From Pseudoduganella albidiflava (GTDB lineage: Bacteria; Pseudomonadota; Gammaproteobacteria; Burkholderiales; Burkholderiaceae_D), in assembly GCF_004322755.1 (NCBI RefSeq), contig NZ_CP036401.1, forward strand, positions 1,984,001 to 2,048,000: a stretch of DNA of 64,000 nt, in the 5' to 3' direction. Positions 54,418 to 63,503 of this stretch are shown here, one piece after another. Below the pieces are notes generated by a model, which saw nothing but the letters and a program-made list of their open reading frames with translations, did not search any database and was not told where the DNA came from. Both the position numbers and the translations under genes were made by a program. Each line of letters opens with the position of its first letter. Position 1 is the stretch's first letter.

Positions 54418-54484
54418 CGACTTCGCTGTGCTACCAAAAGGCAACAGATAGCACGGCAGTGCTGATAAAAACAGGAGACAGACC

Positions 54485-57400
54485 ATGAATCATCGAACGA
54501 CCGCCGGCCGGCGCGTCGCGCTCGGCTTGACCGCGATGGCAAGCCTGATCGCCCAGGCATACGCCCAGGACGCCACCACCGCTACCGCCACCAATACTCC
54601 CGCCGCGGCCGAAGCGCCGATGCAGACCGTGCAGGTCACGGGCTACCGTAACAGCCTGCTTTCCTCCGCGCGCGACAAGAAGGAATCCGTGGGCTTCCAG
54701 GATTCCATCAACGCCGAAGACCTGGGTAAATTCCCGGACAAGAACATCGCCGAATCGCTGAGCCGCGTACCGGGCGTGCAGGTGGCGCGCGACGTGACGG
54801 GCGAGGGCATGACGATCCAGATCCGTGGCCTGGGTTCCTCGTTCACCAAGATCCTGCTGAACAACTCGCCGATCGCGGTGGCGTCGTCCGGCCCCATCGA
54901 CGGTGCCAACACGAACCGCGAAGTCGACCTGGACCTGCTGCCGACCGACCTGTTCACCAAGCTCACCGTCAGCAAGAGCCCGACCGCCGGCCAGATCGAG
55001 GGTGGCGCCGCCGGCGTGGTGAACCTGCGCAGCGCGCGCCCGTTCGACAAGGAAGGCCGCCAGCTGTCGATGGGCCTGACGGGCACCAAGCAGCAGATCG
55101 CCGACAAGGCCGGCTTCCGCGGCAACGTGATCGCTTCCAATACGTGGGACGGCAAGTTCGGCCTGCTGGGCGGCATCTCGTTCTCGCGCCAGCAAAACCG
55201 CACCAGCGGCTTCGAGACCGTGGGCTGGACCAACCCGAACCTGACCGCCGCGCAGAGCAATTCGCCGACCCGCAACGCCACCGGCGGCGGCAACTGGACG
55301 ATTCCCGCCACCGTGCCCGCCAACGCCGGCAACGGCCTGGTGGCCGGCACCGCCATCGACCAGGCGTTCCTGCTGTCGCGCAATCCCGGCCTGACGATCG
55401 ACCAGATCGACAACGCGATCGTGCCGCGCCTGGGCCGCACGATGGAGTACTACGGCACCCGCGACAAGATCTCGGCCGTGCTGGCCGGCGAATACCGCCC
55501 GACCGAAAACCTGCACTTCTACCTGGACACCATGTACAGCAAGAAGGACGACGACATGCAGCGCAACGCCTACACGTGGGCGGTGCGTAACAATGCGTCG
55601 ATCCCGCTGGACATGGCCGTGGACCGCAGCGATTGCGCGGCCGGCTGCGTGGTCACCAAGGGCACCTTCGCCAACGCGCTGAACTTCATCGAGTTCGGCC
55701 CGCGCCGCGACAAGGTCGACCTGCTGGGCATCAATCCTGGCGTGGAATGGAAGATCACGCCGAAGCTGACGTTCGACGCCGCCGGCAACTGGAACCGCAG
55801 CCGCTTCACGCACGAAGCGCCGACCATCATGCCGATCACGGCGCCGAACAGCGGCAACACGATCACGTACGAGAACAATGGCGGCGTGCCGTCGATCGTC
55901 TCCAACCTGGACTTGAACAACCCGGCCAGCTACCAGTGGGTCGGCGGCCGCGTCAACATCCAGAACGAGCTGCGCGAAACGAAAACCAAGGGCTTCCACA
56001 CCAACCTGGCGTGGGGCGACAAGAAGCTGACGATCCGTGGCGGCTTCGCCTGGGACGACATCAACCGCCGCATCCGCGCGCAGGACAACTCCGCCGCGTG
56101 GCAGGCCGCCGTGTGCGGCAACAACCCGAGCGTATTCCTGCAGGGCCCGAACGGCGCGCCGCCATGCGACGGCGCCAGCACGCCGGGCGCTTCGGCCGCC
56201 GCGCTGTATCCGGGCTATGGCACGGGCTTTACCGCGGGCCAGAGCGCGCCGCTGACCTACGGTGGCTCGCTGATCCCGAACGCCGCGCTGCAGAACTACC
56301 TGGTGCCCGGCCCGTACGGCCGCCTGGCGCTGGACTGGGACCGCTTCCGCCAGGATTCCAATTTCGATTTCTTCAACGACAACGCGCCGGATTCGGGCGC
56401 CTCGTCGACCGGCGCCAGCGCCGGCTTCATCCGCGAGAAGTCGAAGGCGATCTACGTGGAAGCGAACGGCGAACTGAAGCCGGCCGGCTACAACCTGCGC
56501 TGGAATGCCGGCGTGCGCTACGTGCGCACCGAGCAGCAGGTTGGCTCGCTGAACTCGGTCTCCGATCCGCGCAACGCCAGCCTCACGCTGAACGGCAGCA
56601 AGTACCCGAACATCAGCCAGTGGGTGTACCAGGATACCGAGTACAGCAACACGCTGCCATCCGGTACCGTGGCGCTGGACCTGACCAAGGACGTGGTGCT
56701 GCGCGCCGCCGCCTCGCGCAGCATGACGCGCGTGAATCCGAACGACCTGCGCCCGGGCATCAACTTCTCCGGCGTCTCGGCGGACGTGGGCACGATCGGC
56801 AACCCGGGCCTGAACCCGTACCTGTCGGATAACATCGACCTGGGCATCGACTGGTTCACGGGCCGCGAAGGCTACCTGTCGGTGACCGCGTTCCAGAAGC
56901 GCCTGAACGGCTTCACCGTGAACGAGAACATCTCGATGCCGTTCTCCGCGCTGGCCCAGTACGGGATCAACTACAACACGCTGATCCCGGCGCAGCAGGT
57001 GGCGATCGATTCGCGCGGCGGCCCGAACAACGCCACCGTGGTGATGACGCGGCCGAGCAACGCCGACGGCATCCTGCGCATCCGCGGCCTGGAAATCGGC
57101 TGGGTGCAGCCGCTCGACAAGATCCTGCCGTGGCGCGGTTTCGGCATCAACGAAACGCTCACGCTGATCAACCAGAAGGCCAGCGGCGAGGGTTCGCAGG
57201 GCTTCATCGCGCTGGGCGTGCCGAAGAAGACCAACAACTTCAGCATCTACTACGAGAACTACGGCTACATGCTGCGCCTGTCGCACACGTACTCGCAGGG
57301 CAGCCAGGTGGCCAACGCGAACCAGAGCGGCATCACGCAGGCCGCCCTGTTCGGCCGCGACTACAAGCAGGCGGACTTCTCGTCGAGCTTCGAGCTGGAC

Positions 57401-57556
57401 CAGATCTTCGACCGCGAAGGCCTGCCGATGCTGACGTTCGACGTCGTCAACATCAACAAGGCCAAGCGCAGCGGCTACTTCCAGTTCGCCAACGCCACGA
57501 TGTCGCAGTACGATCCGGGCCGCACCTTCGCCCTGGGCCTGCGCATGAAGTTCTGA
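54485..57556 (+). CDS. TonB-dependent receptor with own regulated promoter
   Basis: A 1023-residue outer-membrane receptor. The signal peptide ends in IAQAYAQ; the TonB box and plug (TVQVTGYRNSLLSSARDKKE, IAESLSRVPGVQVARDVTGE, IQIRGLGSSFTKILLNN) are followed by a barrel ending FALGLRMKF. ACAGGAGACAGACC precedes the start. It stands alone: a consensus promoter and LacI-type palindromes lie upstream, a hairpin lies downstream, and no regulator is adjacent. Its convergent neighbour is a pectinesterase-like protein, a weak hint at a pectic ligand. Sequence differs clearly from the other four receptors in the window. Confidence 0.93.
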   Translation: MNHRTTAGRRVALGLTAMASLIAQAYAQDATTATATNTPAAAEAPMQTVQVTGYRNSLLSSARDKKESVGFQDSINAEDLGKFPDKNIAESLSRVPGVQVARDVTGEGMTIQIRGLGSSFTKILLNNSPIAVASSGPIDGANTNREVDLDLLPTDLFTKLTVSKSPTAGQIEGGAAGVVNLRSARPFDKEGRQLSMGLTGTKQQIADKAGFRGNVIASNTWDGKFGLLGGISFSRQQNRTSGFETVGWTNPNLTAAQSNSPTRNATGGGNWTIPATVPANAGNGLVAGTAIDQAFLLSRNPGLTIDQIDNAIVPRLGRTMEYYGTRDKISAVLAGEYRPTENLHFYLDTMYSKKDDDMQRNAYTWAVRNNASIPLDMAVDRSDCAAGCVVTKGTFANALNFIEFGPRRDKVDLLGINPGVEWKITPKLTFDAAGNWNRSRFTHEAPTIMPITAPNSGNTITYENNGGVPSIVSNLDLNNPASYQWVGGRVNIQNELRETKTKGFHTNLAWGDKKLTIRGGFAWDDINRRIRAQDNSAAWQAAVCGNNPSVFLQGPNGAPPCDGASTPGASAAALYPGYGTGFTAGQSAPLTYGGSLIPNAALQNYLVPGPYGRLALDWDRFRQDSNFDFFNDNAPDSGASSTGASAGFIREKSKAIYVEANGELKPAGYNLRWNAGVRYVRTEQQVGSLNSVSDPRNASLTLNGSKYPNISQWVYQDTEYSNTLPSGTVALDLTKDVVLRAAASRSMTRVNPNDLRPGINFSGVSADVGTIGNPGLNPYLSDNIDLGIDWFTGREGYLSVTAFQKRLNGFTVNENISMPFSALAQYGINYNTLIPAQQVAIDSRGGPNNATVVMTRPSNADGILRIRGLEIGWVQPLDKILPWRGFGINETLTLINQKASGEGSQGFIALGVPKKTNNFSIYYENYGYMLRLSHTYSQGSQVANANQSGITQAALFGRDYKQADFSSSFELDQIFDREGLPMLTFDVVNINKAKRSGYFQFANATMSQYDPGRTFALGLRMKF

Positions 57557-57565
57557 TGCACGCGT

Positions 57566-57590
57566 GACGGTTCCTCATCCGGGGACCGTC
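57566..57590 (+). terminator. Hairpin after TonB receptor gene
   Basis: GACGGTTCC (57566-57574) pairs with GGGACCGTC (57582-57590) with one G-T wobble, ten bases after the stop codon. There is no T-tract. The remaining ~190 bp to the convergent gene shows nothing further. Confidence 0.5.
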
Positions 57591-57778
57591 GTGCCTGCCG
57601 CGGCGGCCATTCCTTGCGGGATGGGCGCCGCGTTGCCATTGATCTCCCGCTTTCATGATCGCGCCCATGCGGCACAACAGGCACTGCCTGCGCATTGCCT
57701 CTGGAAAATGCAACTAACCGAATGCGATCATGTGGCGCTACCGGGCACGCGGCGGGCATGGCCCGCCGCCAGCCATGC

Positions 57779-59527
57779 CTACAGGCCCACCGCCACGGGC
57801 GCGCTGACGGCCCGTCCGCTGCCGTTCGACACCTCGACGGAATAGCGGCCCGGTGCGCGCACCGATAGCGTCGCGGCCGAGGCGCCCGCTACCGCCTTGC
57901 CATCCCGGTACCACCGGTAAGAAGGCTCGGGAACCCCGGCTGCCCGCACGGTCAGAGTCCCGTCCTGCCCGACGACTGGCTGCGCCAGGATGACCGGCGC
58001 GAGCGCCGGCTGCCAGCCGCCCAGCACCCACGCCGGGTCGCGGTACTGCGCGATCACGGCGGCGTCCCGCGTGGCGTCGAGCTGGCGCGAACGGGGATGG
58101 CGCGCGCTGGTGTCGACCGGCTTGCCATCGGGGCCGCGCGAGTTGAATTCCCAGAACTTCGCATGCGTGGCGCCGGCGCCCACGTCCGCCCAGCCGGCCG
58201 GGCTGATGCCGTCCAGCGTGGCATCGATCAGCACCGCTTCCGCATGCGGATAATTCCTGCCCTTGTTGTCCGGCAGGCGCGCGATCTCCCCCGGTCCGCC
58301 GAGTGCGGTGAAGCGGCAGCCGACGAACACGTTGCCGTGGTTCGCCCCGGTATTGCGGATCCACATGAAGGCACCCTTCGAGGCGATGTCGCAATCGCGG
58401 AACCAGGCGGGCCCGCGGCCGAGGATCGTGTCGCCGTCGCCCACCAGCGAGAAGTGGCTGTAGTAGGCGCTGCCATTGGTCTGCAGCGCATCGCCCGAGC
58501 CGCGCACCGTCACATGCGTGACGATGTTGCGTTCGCCGTTCAGCAGCAGGCCCTCGGCCTGGCCCTTCGCGGTGGTCTCGATCGTCAGGTTGACGAGGGC
58601 GATGTCCTGCACGTTGTCCGCCATGAAGGCGGCGCGGCGCGACGGGAACGTGCCGGGCCGCTCGTTGGTGGCCACGTTCAGCGGATGCGGGTTGAACACC
58701 TCGTTGTTCGCGTAGTGGATGCGCACCTTGCCGCGGTCCTCGCCGACGATCGTCAGGTTGCGCTTGTTGCGGAAATAGACGATTTCCTCGTAGTCGCCGT
58801 TCTTCACGAAGATCGTCGTGCGCTTTCCCGGCTGCGCCGGCTGGTCCGGCACGTGATCGAGCGCACCCTGCACGGTGGAGAAGTCGCCGTCGCCCGCGGC
58901 GCTCACGGTGACCAGCGCCGCATCCCTGGCCGGGCCCTCGCGCTTCGTCGTGAAGCGCCAGTCCTTGCCCGCGATGCCCTGGAAGCCGTCGCCCGCCAGC
59001 ACGCCCGGATCGACCTGCACGTAGTATGTTTTGCCGTAGGCGAGCAGGTTGTGGTGCGGCGTGACCAGCGCCGTGGTGCCGCGCACGATCACCGGATGGA
59101 AGTGGAAGCCCTCGGTGAAGCCGCCGATGATCGTCAGCTGGTACTCGCCCGGCGCGGCCACCGGGGCCGGATCGACGCCGGGCGTCGGCGTGCCGGGCTT
59201 CGTGTCGGCGTTGGTGCGGCGCGGGCCGCCATAGGGGTACGGGTGCGGCAGGTAAGGCGCGCGCGGGGCGGTGCGCCCCGTCGCCGGGCCGGCCGGGATC
59301 GACAGGTCCAGCGTGTCCACCAGCCGGTCGTCGGCGGCATCGTAGATGCGGACCTGGCCGCGCGTGCCCGGCACCGGCGGGCTGTCGAACACGAGCCGCA
59401 GCGGCGTGTCCGGATTGACGCCGGTGGCGCCGGCGCGCGGCAGCAGTTCGACGGCAAGGGCGCCGGCCGCCGGCATGGCGCAGGCGAGGGCAATGGCAAG
59501 CGAAAGGGCGGTGGTGGCGGGTTTCAT
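57779..59527 (-). CDS. Pectinesterase-fold (CE8-like) protein with Ig-like domains
   Basis: A 582-residue exported protein. The start is ATG 59527 with AGGGAGACCC upstream, opening a signal peptide (to ~24). Residues ~27-205 are a Big_5-type Ig domain (GATGVNPDTPLRLVFDSPPV). Residues ~210-490 form the pectinesterase beta-helix (VTVSAAGDGDFSTVQGALDH, LTIVGEDRGKVRIHY, QTNGSAYYSHFSLVGDGDTI, ISPAGWADVG). A C-terminal Ig-like domain (EPSYRWYRDGKAV) closes it. One catalytic-position Asp is present (Asp366 in GDGDTIL). The second, within the usual VDFIFG block, appears replaced (GAFMWI, Ala386), and the GRPW arginine is not evident. It is therefore either an altered esterase or a glycan-binding relative. 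Confidence 0.8.
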   Translation of the reverse strand: MKPATTALSLAIALACAMPAAGALAVELLPRAGATGVNPDTPLRLVFDSPPVPGTRGQVRIYDAADDRLVDTLDLSIPAGPATGRTAPRAPYLPHPYPYGGPRRTNADTKPGTPTPGVDPAPVAAPGEYQLTIIGGFTEGFHFHPVIVRGTTALVTPHHNLLAYGKTYYVQVDPGVLAGDGFQGIAGKDWRFTTKREGPARDAALVTVSAAGDGDFSTVQGALDHVPDQPAQPGKRTTIFVKNGDYEEIVYFRNKRNLTIVGEDRGKVRIHYANNEVFNPHPLNVATNERPGTFPSRRAAFMADNVQDIALVNLTIETTAKGQAEGLLLNGERNIVTHVTVRGSGDALQTNGSAYYSHFSLVGDGDTILGRGPAWFRDCDIASKGAFMWIRNTGANHGNVFVGCRFTALGGPGEIARLPDNKGRNYPHAEAVLIDATLDGISPAGWADVGAGATHAKFWEFNSRGPDGKPVDTSARHPRSRQLDATRDAAVIAQYRDPAWVLGGWQPALAPVILAQPVVGQDGTLTVRAAGVPEPSYRWYRDGKAVAGASAATLSVRAPGRYSVEVSNGSGRAVSAPVAVGL

Positions 59528-59648
59528 GGGTCTCCCTGGAGTGTTTTTCCATTGTAGAGCGGGATCCCGGCCGGTTGCGCTCAAGCTTCCGCTCATCTTC
59601 ATTCTTCCGTCGTATACTGGGCTCCCGACACTTCAAGCCAGCGCATCC

Positions 59649-61739
59649 ATGATCATCAGCCCGGAAATCGACTTCTGGAACGACGCCATCCAGCCACCGA
59701 CGGAACGGCGCCACGGCCCCGCGCCGGAGCACCTGCTCGCGGCACTGCGTACTTCCCATGCGGGGCTTGCGGCCGCCAGCGTGCCCGGTTTCGAGGCCGA
59801 CCTGGCCCAGGCGCTGGGCAGCCTGCCGCCGGCCGTGCTGGCGCGGCTGCATCCCAACTGGCTGGGCGCCTGGGCCGTCGACGGGCTGGAGCGCGAGGCG
59901 CTGACGGACCTGGTGGTCACGCCGGATGGCGACTTCCTCGGCATCGTAACGCTGCTCGATGCCGGCAAGCTTGCCGATGCGAGCGCGAACGGCTGGGCCA
60001 CGACGCGTGCCAGCGCGGTGTTCCCGTCGTCTCCGTCGCTGGTCGAGGTGCGCGTCGAGGAGGATGCCGCCGATACCCGCGCCAATGCGCTGCGCCTGCT
60101 GTTGCTGCGCGAGGCGGGCAAGGCGCTGGCGGCCGGCCGGCGCTTCATTCCCGACTGGTGGGCCGAGGGCGTGGCGGGCGAGTACTCGTTCCTGCCGCTG
60201 TCGTGGCAGGTGGACGACGCAGGCCATGTGGTGCCGGCCGATGACGCGCTGCGGCACGCCGGCCCCGATGCCGCCGCCGCATACCGCGCGCTGGACAGCA
60301 CCGCGTGGCTGACGCCGGCCAGCGCGCAAAGCCCGCTCGACGACTTCGCCGAAGCGTTCGCGCTGTACGCGCACATCGTGCTGTCCGGCCGTCCCTACAG
60401 CGTGCGGGTGTTCGACGGCGCCACGCCGTACGACTACGTGCCGCGCTGGGATGCGCCGCGCCTGGCCGGCAAGCTGGCCCTGCTCAAGCGATTCGTGCCG
60501 GACGTGGCGCATGAACCCGATCCGCAGGTGGCCGCCGCCGCGCTGCCGTTCGCGCCGCTGGTGGGCACGGCGCCGCTGATGCGCCGCGCCTTCAACAAGA
60601 TCGACATGGCACCGGTGGCGCAGGCCCTGCTGGCGCGCGCCGAAGCCGACCAGCTGGACGCCAACGCGTACCTGGATTTCGCCATCACGCTGCAACTGAC
60701 GGGCGACCGCGACGTGGCGCTGGACGTGCAGGCCGAGGCGGTGCGCATCCGCCCGCACTACACGCTGCCGGCGCGGCAGGGCGAGATGCTGCGCCTGCTG
60801 GTGATCATGGGGCTGGGTGACCTGATGGCGAACACGCCGATCGAATTCCTGCTGGAAGACGCCGACGTCACGCTGGAAATGCTGTACGTGACCGCCGATG
60901 CGCCCTGGCCGGAGGTGGTGCCCGAGCACGACGTGATGATGGTGTGCATGGGCGAGAACGATACCAACCAGCCGCTGCTGGCCAGGCTGTCCGAGTGGAT
61001 CGCGGGCTGGCCGCGCCCCGTACTCAACGGCCCGGAGCGGATCGCCGTGCTGTCGCGCGACGGTGTCTGCAACGCGCTGGCCGGCATCGATGGCGTGGAG
61101 ATGCCGCAAACCGTGCGGCTGCCGCGCGCGCAGCTGGCCGCCCTCGCGGCCGCGCCGGACACCTTGCGCGAGATACTTCCGGACGGCGTGTTCCCCCTCA
61201 TCGTGCGCCCGCTGGGATCGCACGCGGGCCATGACCTCGACAAGATCGATACGCCGGCCGACCTGGCGGCTTACCTGGAACGCGTGCCGGCCGAAGCGTT
61301 CTACCTGTCGCGCTTCGTCGATTATCGCGGCGCGAACGGCCTGTTCGGCAAGTACCGCGTGGTGCTGGTCGAGGGCGTGCCGTACCTGGCGCACTTCGCC
61401 AGTTCCGAGCACTGGATGGTGCACTATCTGAACGCCGGCATGGGGGAAAGCGCGGCCAAGCGCGCGCTGGAGGCGGAAGCGATGGAACACTTCGATGCCA
61501 CCTTCGCGGCGCGCCACCGCGCCGCGCTGGCCGAGATCGACCGCCGCATCGGCCTGCCCTACGTGGGCATGGATTGCGCCGAGACGCCGGACGGCAAGCT
61601 GCTCGTGTTCGAAGTCGACAACGCCATGATCGTGCACGCGATGGATGACGAAGCCATGTACCCGTACAAGAAGCCCGCCATGCGCAAGATCTTTATCGCG
61701 TTCCGGCGGATGCTGGAGAATGCCCGTACCCGCCGCTGA
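59649..61739 (+). CDS. ATP-grasp protein with degenerate peptidase-like N-terminus
   Basis: A 696-residue cytoplasmic protein. The N-terminal ~320 residues contain LLLLREAGKALAAG (~150-163) and LDDFAEAFALYAHI (~230-243). These sit where zinc peptidases of the lethal-factor/NleD-like type have HExGH and a downstream E-D-F-A-E helix; the metal ligands are absent. Around 325-400 are helical, TPR-like repeats (LDANAYLDFAITLQLTGDRD). From ~430 the C-terminal part is ATP-grasp (PLIVRPLGSHAGHDLDKI, FVDYRGANGLFGKYRVVL, SEHWMVHYLNAGM, YVGMDCAETPDGKLLVFEVD). ATP-grasp enzymes join carboxylates to amines or thiols. The start is ATG 59649, without a strong Shine-Dalgarno. The substrate is unknown. Confidence 0.75.
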   Translation: MIISPEIDFWNDAIQPPTERRHGPAPEHLLAALRTSHAGLAAASVPGFEADLAQALGSLPPAVLARLHPNWLGAWAVDGLEREALTDLVVTPDGDFLGIVTLLDAGKLADASANGWATTRASAVFPSSPSLVEVRVEEDAADTRANALRLLLLREAGKALAAGRRFIPDWWAEGVAGEYSFLPLSWQVDDAGHVVPADDALRHAGPDAAAAYRALDSTAWLTPASAQSPLDDFAEAFALYAHIVLSGRPYSVRVFDGATPYDYVPRWDAPRLAGKLALLKRFVPDVAHEPDPQVAAAALPFAPLVGTAPLMRRAFNKIDMAPVAQALLARAEADQLDANAYLDFAITLQLTGDRDVALDVQAEAVRIRPHYTLPARQGEMLRLLVIMGLGDLMANTPIEFLLEDADVTLEMLYVTADAPWPEVVPEHDVMMVCMGENDTNQPLLARLSEWIAGWPRPVLNGPERIAVLSRDGVCNALAGIDGVEMPQTVRLPRAQLAALAAAPDTLREILPDGVFPLIVRPLGSHAGHDLDKIDTPADLAAYLERVPAEAFYLSRFVDYRGANGLFGKYRVVLVEGVPYLAHFASSEHWMVHYLNAGMGESAAKRALEAEAMEHFDATFAARHRAALAEIDRRIGLPYVGMDCAETPDGKLLVFEVDNAMIVHAMDDEAMYPYKKPAMRKIFIAFRRMLENARTRR

Positions 61740-61749
61740 CGCATGTACC

Positions 61750-61806
61750 ACCGGTGTCCGACACATTTTCCGGATGAAGCGCCCGGAAAAAATGTCCGAC
61801 ACCAGG
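61750..61806. repeat. Imperfect 24-bp inverted repeat between convergent genes
   Basis: Arms at 61750-61773 (ACCGGTGTCCGACACATTTT onward) and 61783-61806 pair with a few mismatches around a 9-base spacer. It has the same layout and related sequence as the perfect repeat at 12253-12309. Position between converging stop codons suggests a two-way terminator. Confidence 0.65.
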
Positions 61807-61830
61807 CCGCCGATCCCGGCACGCCACGTT

Positions 61831-63306
61831 CTACCGCGCCGCCTCAAGCCGCTGCACCGCCAGCTCCTCGAGCCCCTTCAGCATCGCATCGATATCGCGC
61901 CGCTCGCTGCGATGGTTGACGATCGCCACGCGGATCGCCACCTTGCCCCGCAGCGTCGTCAGCGACGGCGCGGCGATGCCCGCTTCCTGCAAGTCGGCCA
62001 CCAGCGCGGCATTGAAATCGTCGGCATCCAGGCCGTCCGCCATGCCGGTCACCATGCCGGTCACCTTATAGCGGAAGCACACGATGTTCAGCGACACCGG
62101 CGCCAGCAGCTCGAAGGCGGGGCGCTGGCGCACCTCGCCGGCCAGGTAACGGGCCAGCGCGCAGGTGCCGGCGATCGCCGCGCCCATCCGGTCGGCGCCA
62201 TGGGCCTGCAGCGTGAACCAGGTCTTCAGCGCGCGGAAGGAGCGGGACAGGTCCGGCCCGAAATCGCACGGCCACGGCGACCCGCCGGCCATGCCGCGCG
62301 GTTCGCGTTTCAGGTAGCGGGGCGCCGCGGAGAAGGTGTCGCGGTGCAGCTCGCCGTCGCGCACCAGCACGAAGCCCGCGTCGTACGGCACCTGCGCCCA
62401 CTTGTGGAAATCGAAGGCGATCGAGTCGGCCTGCTCGATGCCGTCGAGCAGTGGGGCCAGTTCCGCCGACAGCATCGCCATCGCGCCGAAGGCGCCGTCG
62501 ACATGGAACCACAGGCCGTTGGCGCGGGCGATCGCCGCCACGCGCGCCAGCGGGTCGATCGCGGCGGTGTCCACGGTGCCGGCGGTGGCCGCCACGAAGA
62601 AGGGCCGCAGGCCGGCCCGCACGTCGGCGGCGATGGCCTGTTCCAGCGCCGCGGTGTCCATGCGGTAGGCGTCGTCGAGCGGCACCAGGCGCAGCGCGGC
62701 GCGGCCGATGCCGGTCAGGTCCATCGCCTGGGCGATGCAGTCGTGCGCCGCCGCCGACGTGTAGGCGACCAGGCCCTGTCCCATGCTGGCAAGGCCGGCG
62801 TCGCGGACTTCTAGCCCCAGCATGCGGCGGCGCGCCACCAGGACGGCGATCATGTTGGCCATCGATGTGCCGGTGACGAAAATGCCGCTGGCACCGGCCG
62901 GGAAGCGGAACAGCTCCGCCATCCAGCGCGCCACCTGGCGCTCGACTTCGACGGGAACCTGGTCGCGACCGCCGACGTTCGCGTTCAGCCCCGCCGCCAG
63001 CATCTCGGCCAGCATGCCGACCGGCGTGCCGCCGCCGTGCACCCAGCCGAAGAAGCCGGGGTGCGCATTGCCGACCGCGTAGGGCAGCACGTCGTCCATG
63101 AAGGTGCGATGGAGGCCGGCGAGGTCGCTGCCGGCGCGCGGCAGCGGCGCCTGGAATGTCGCGCGCACCTCGGCGGGCGCCGGCTGCCACACGGGCCGCT
63201 CGCGCAGGTGTTCCAGGTAGTCGAACATATCGTCGAGCATGCGGTGGCCCTGCTCGCGCAGCGCCGACCAGTCGTCGGGATCGAGGGAAGTCTTGTGCTC
63301 GGCCAT
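61831..63306 (-). CDS. PLP-dependent aromatic amino acid decarboxylase
   Basis: A 491-residue cytoplasmic group II decarboxylase of the DOPA/tyrosine decarboxylase family, which makes an amine and CO2 from an L-amino acid. Motifs: HPGFFGWVHGGGTPVGMLAE, GIFVTGTSMANMIAVLVARR, FFVAATAGTVDTAAIDPLAR, WFHVDGAFGAMAM, and the PLP-lysine block IAFDFHKWAQVPYDAGFVLV. The ATG has AAGGAG upstream. It faces the ATP-grasp gene and is separated from the LysE gene by a tandem repeat. Substrate among aromatic or other amino acids is not determinable here. Confidence 0.9.
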   Translation of the reverse strand: MAEHKTSLDPDDWSALREQGHRMLDDMFDYLEHLRERPVWQPAPAEVRATFQAPLPRAGSDLAGLHRTFMDDVLPYAVGNAHPGFFGWVHGGGTPVGMLAEMLAAGLNANVGGRDQVPVEVERQVARWMAELFRFPAGASGIFVTGTSMANMIAVLVARRRMLGLEVRDAGLASMGQGLVAYTSAAAHDCIAQAMDLTGIGRAALRLVPLDDAYRMDTAALEQAIAADVRAGLRPFFVAATAGTVDTAAIDPLARVAAIARANGLWFHVDGAFGAMAMLSAELAPLLDGIEQADSIAFDFHKWAQVPYDAGFVLVRDGELHRDTFSAAPRYLKREPRGMAGGSPWPCDFGPDLSRSFRALKTWFTLQAHGADRMGAAIAGTCALARYLAGEVRQRPAFELLAPVSLNIVCFRYKVTGMVTGMADGLDADDFNAALVADLQEAGIAAPSLTTLRGKVAIRVAIVNHRSERRDIDAMLKGLEELAVQRLEAAR

Positions 63307-63387
63307 GGCAGCTCCTTGTTGCGGATGGCGGCACTATACTTCACGGACGCGTCCGGCAGGCGCAGGGGACGCCGGGCTTATCCGCTC

Positions 63388-63503
63388 ACGCTTACTTGCA
63401 AACGCTTACTTGCATACGCTTACTTGCAGGCGCTTGCTTGCAGGTGATTTGCTGATGCTTGTTTGCCGACGCTTGTTTGCCGACGCCCGCTTGCCAGCGC
63501 TTA
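63388..63503. repeat. Degenerate 14-bp tandem repeat
   Basis: About eight units of a 14-bp motif (ACGCTTACTTGCAA, ACGCTTACTTGCAT, ACGCTTACTTGCAG, GCGCTTGCTTGCAG, then more diverged copies such as ACGCTTGTTTGCCG). The array lies between the decarboxylase promoter side and the LysE stop codon, and its last unit overlaps that stop. Confidence 0.8.

Noticed and set aside
63388..63503. Possible CRISPR array
   Set aside because: The 14-bp units are directly adjacent, degenerate and without spacers, and no cas gene is present; it is a simple tandem repeat.
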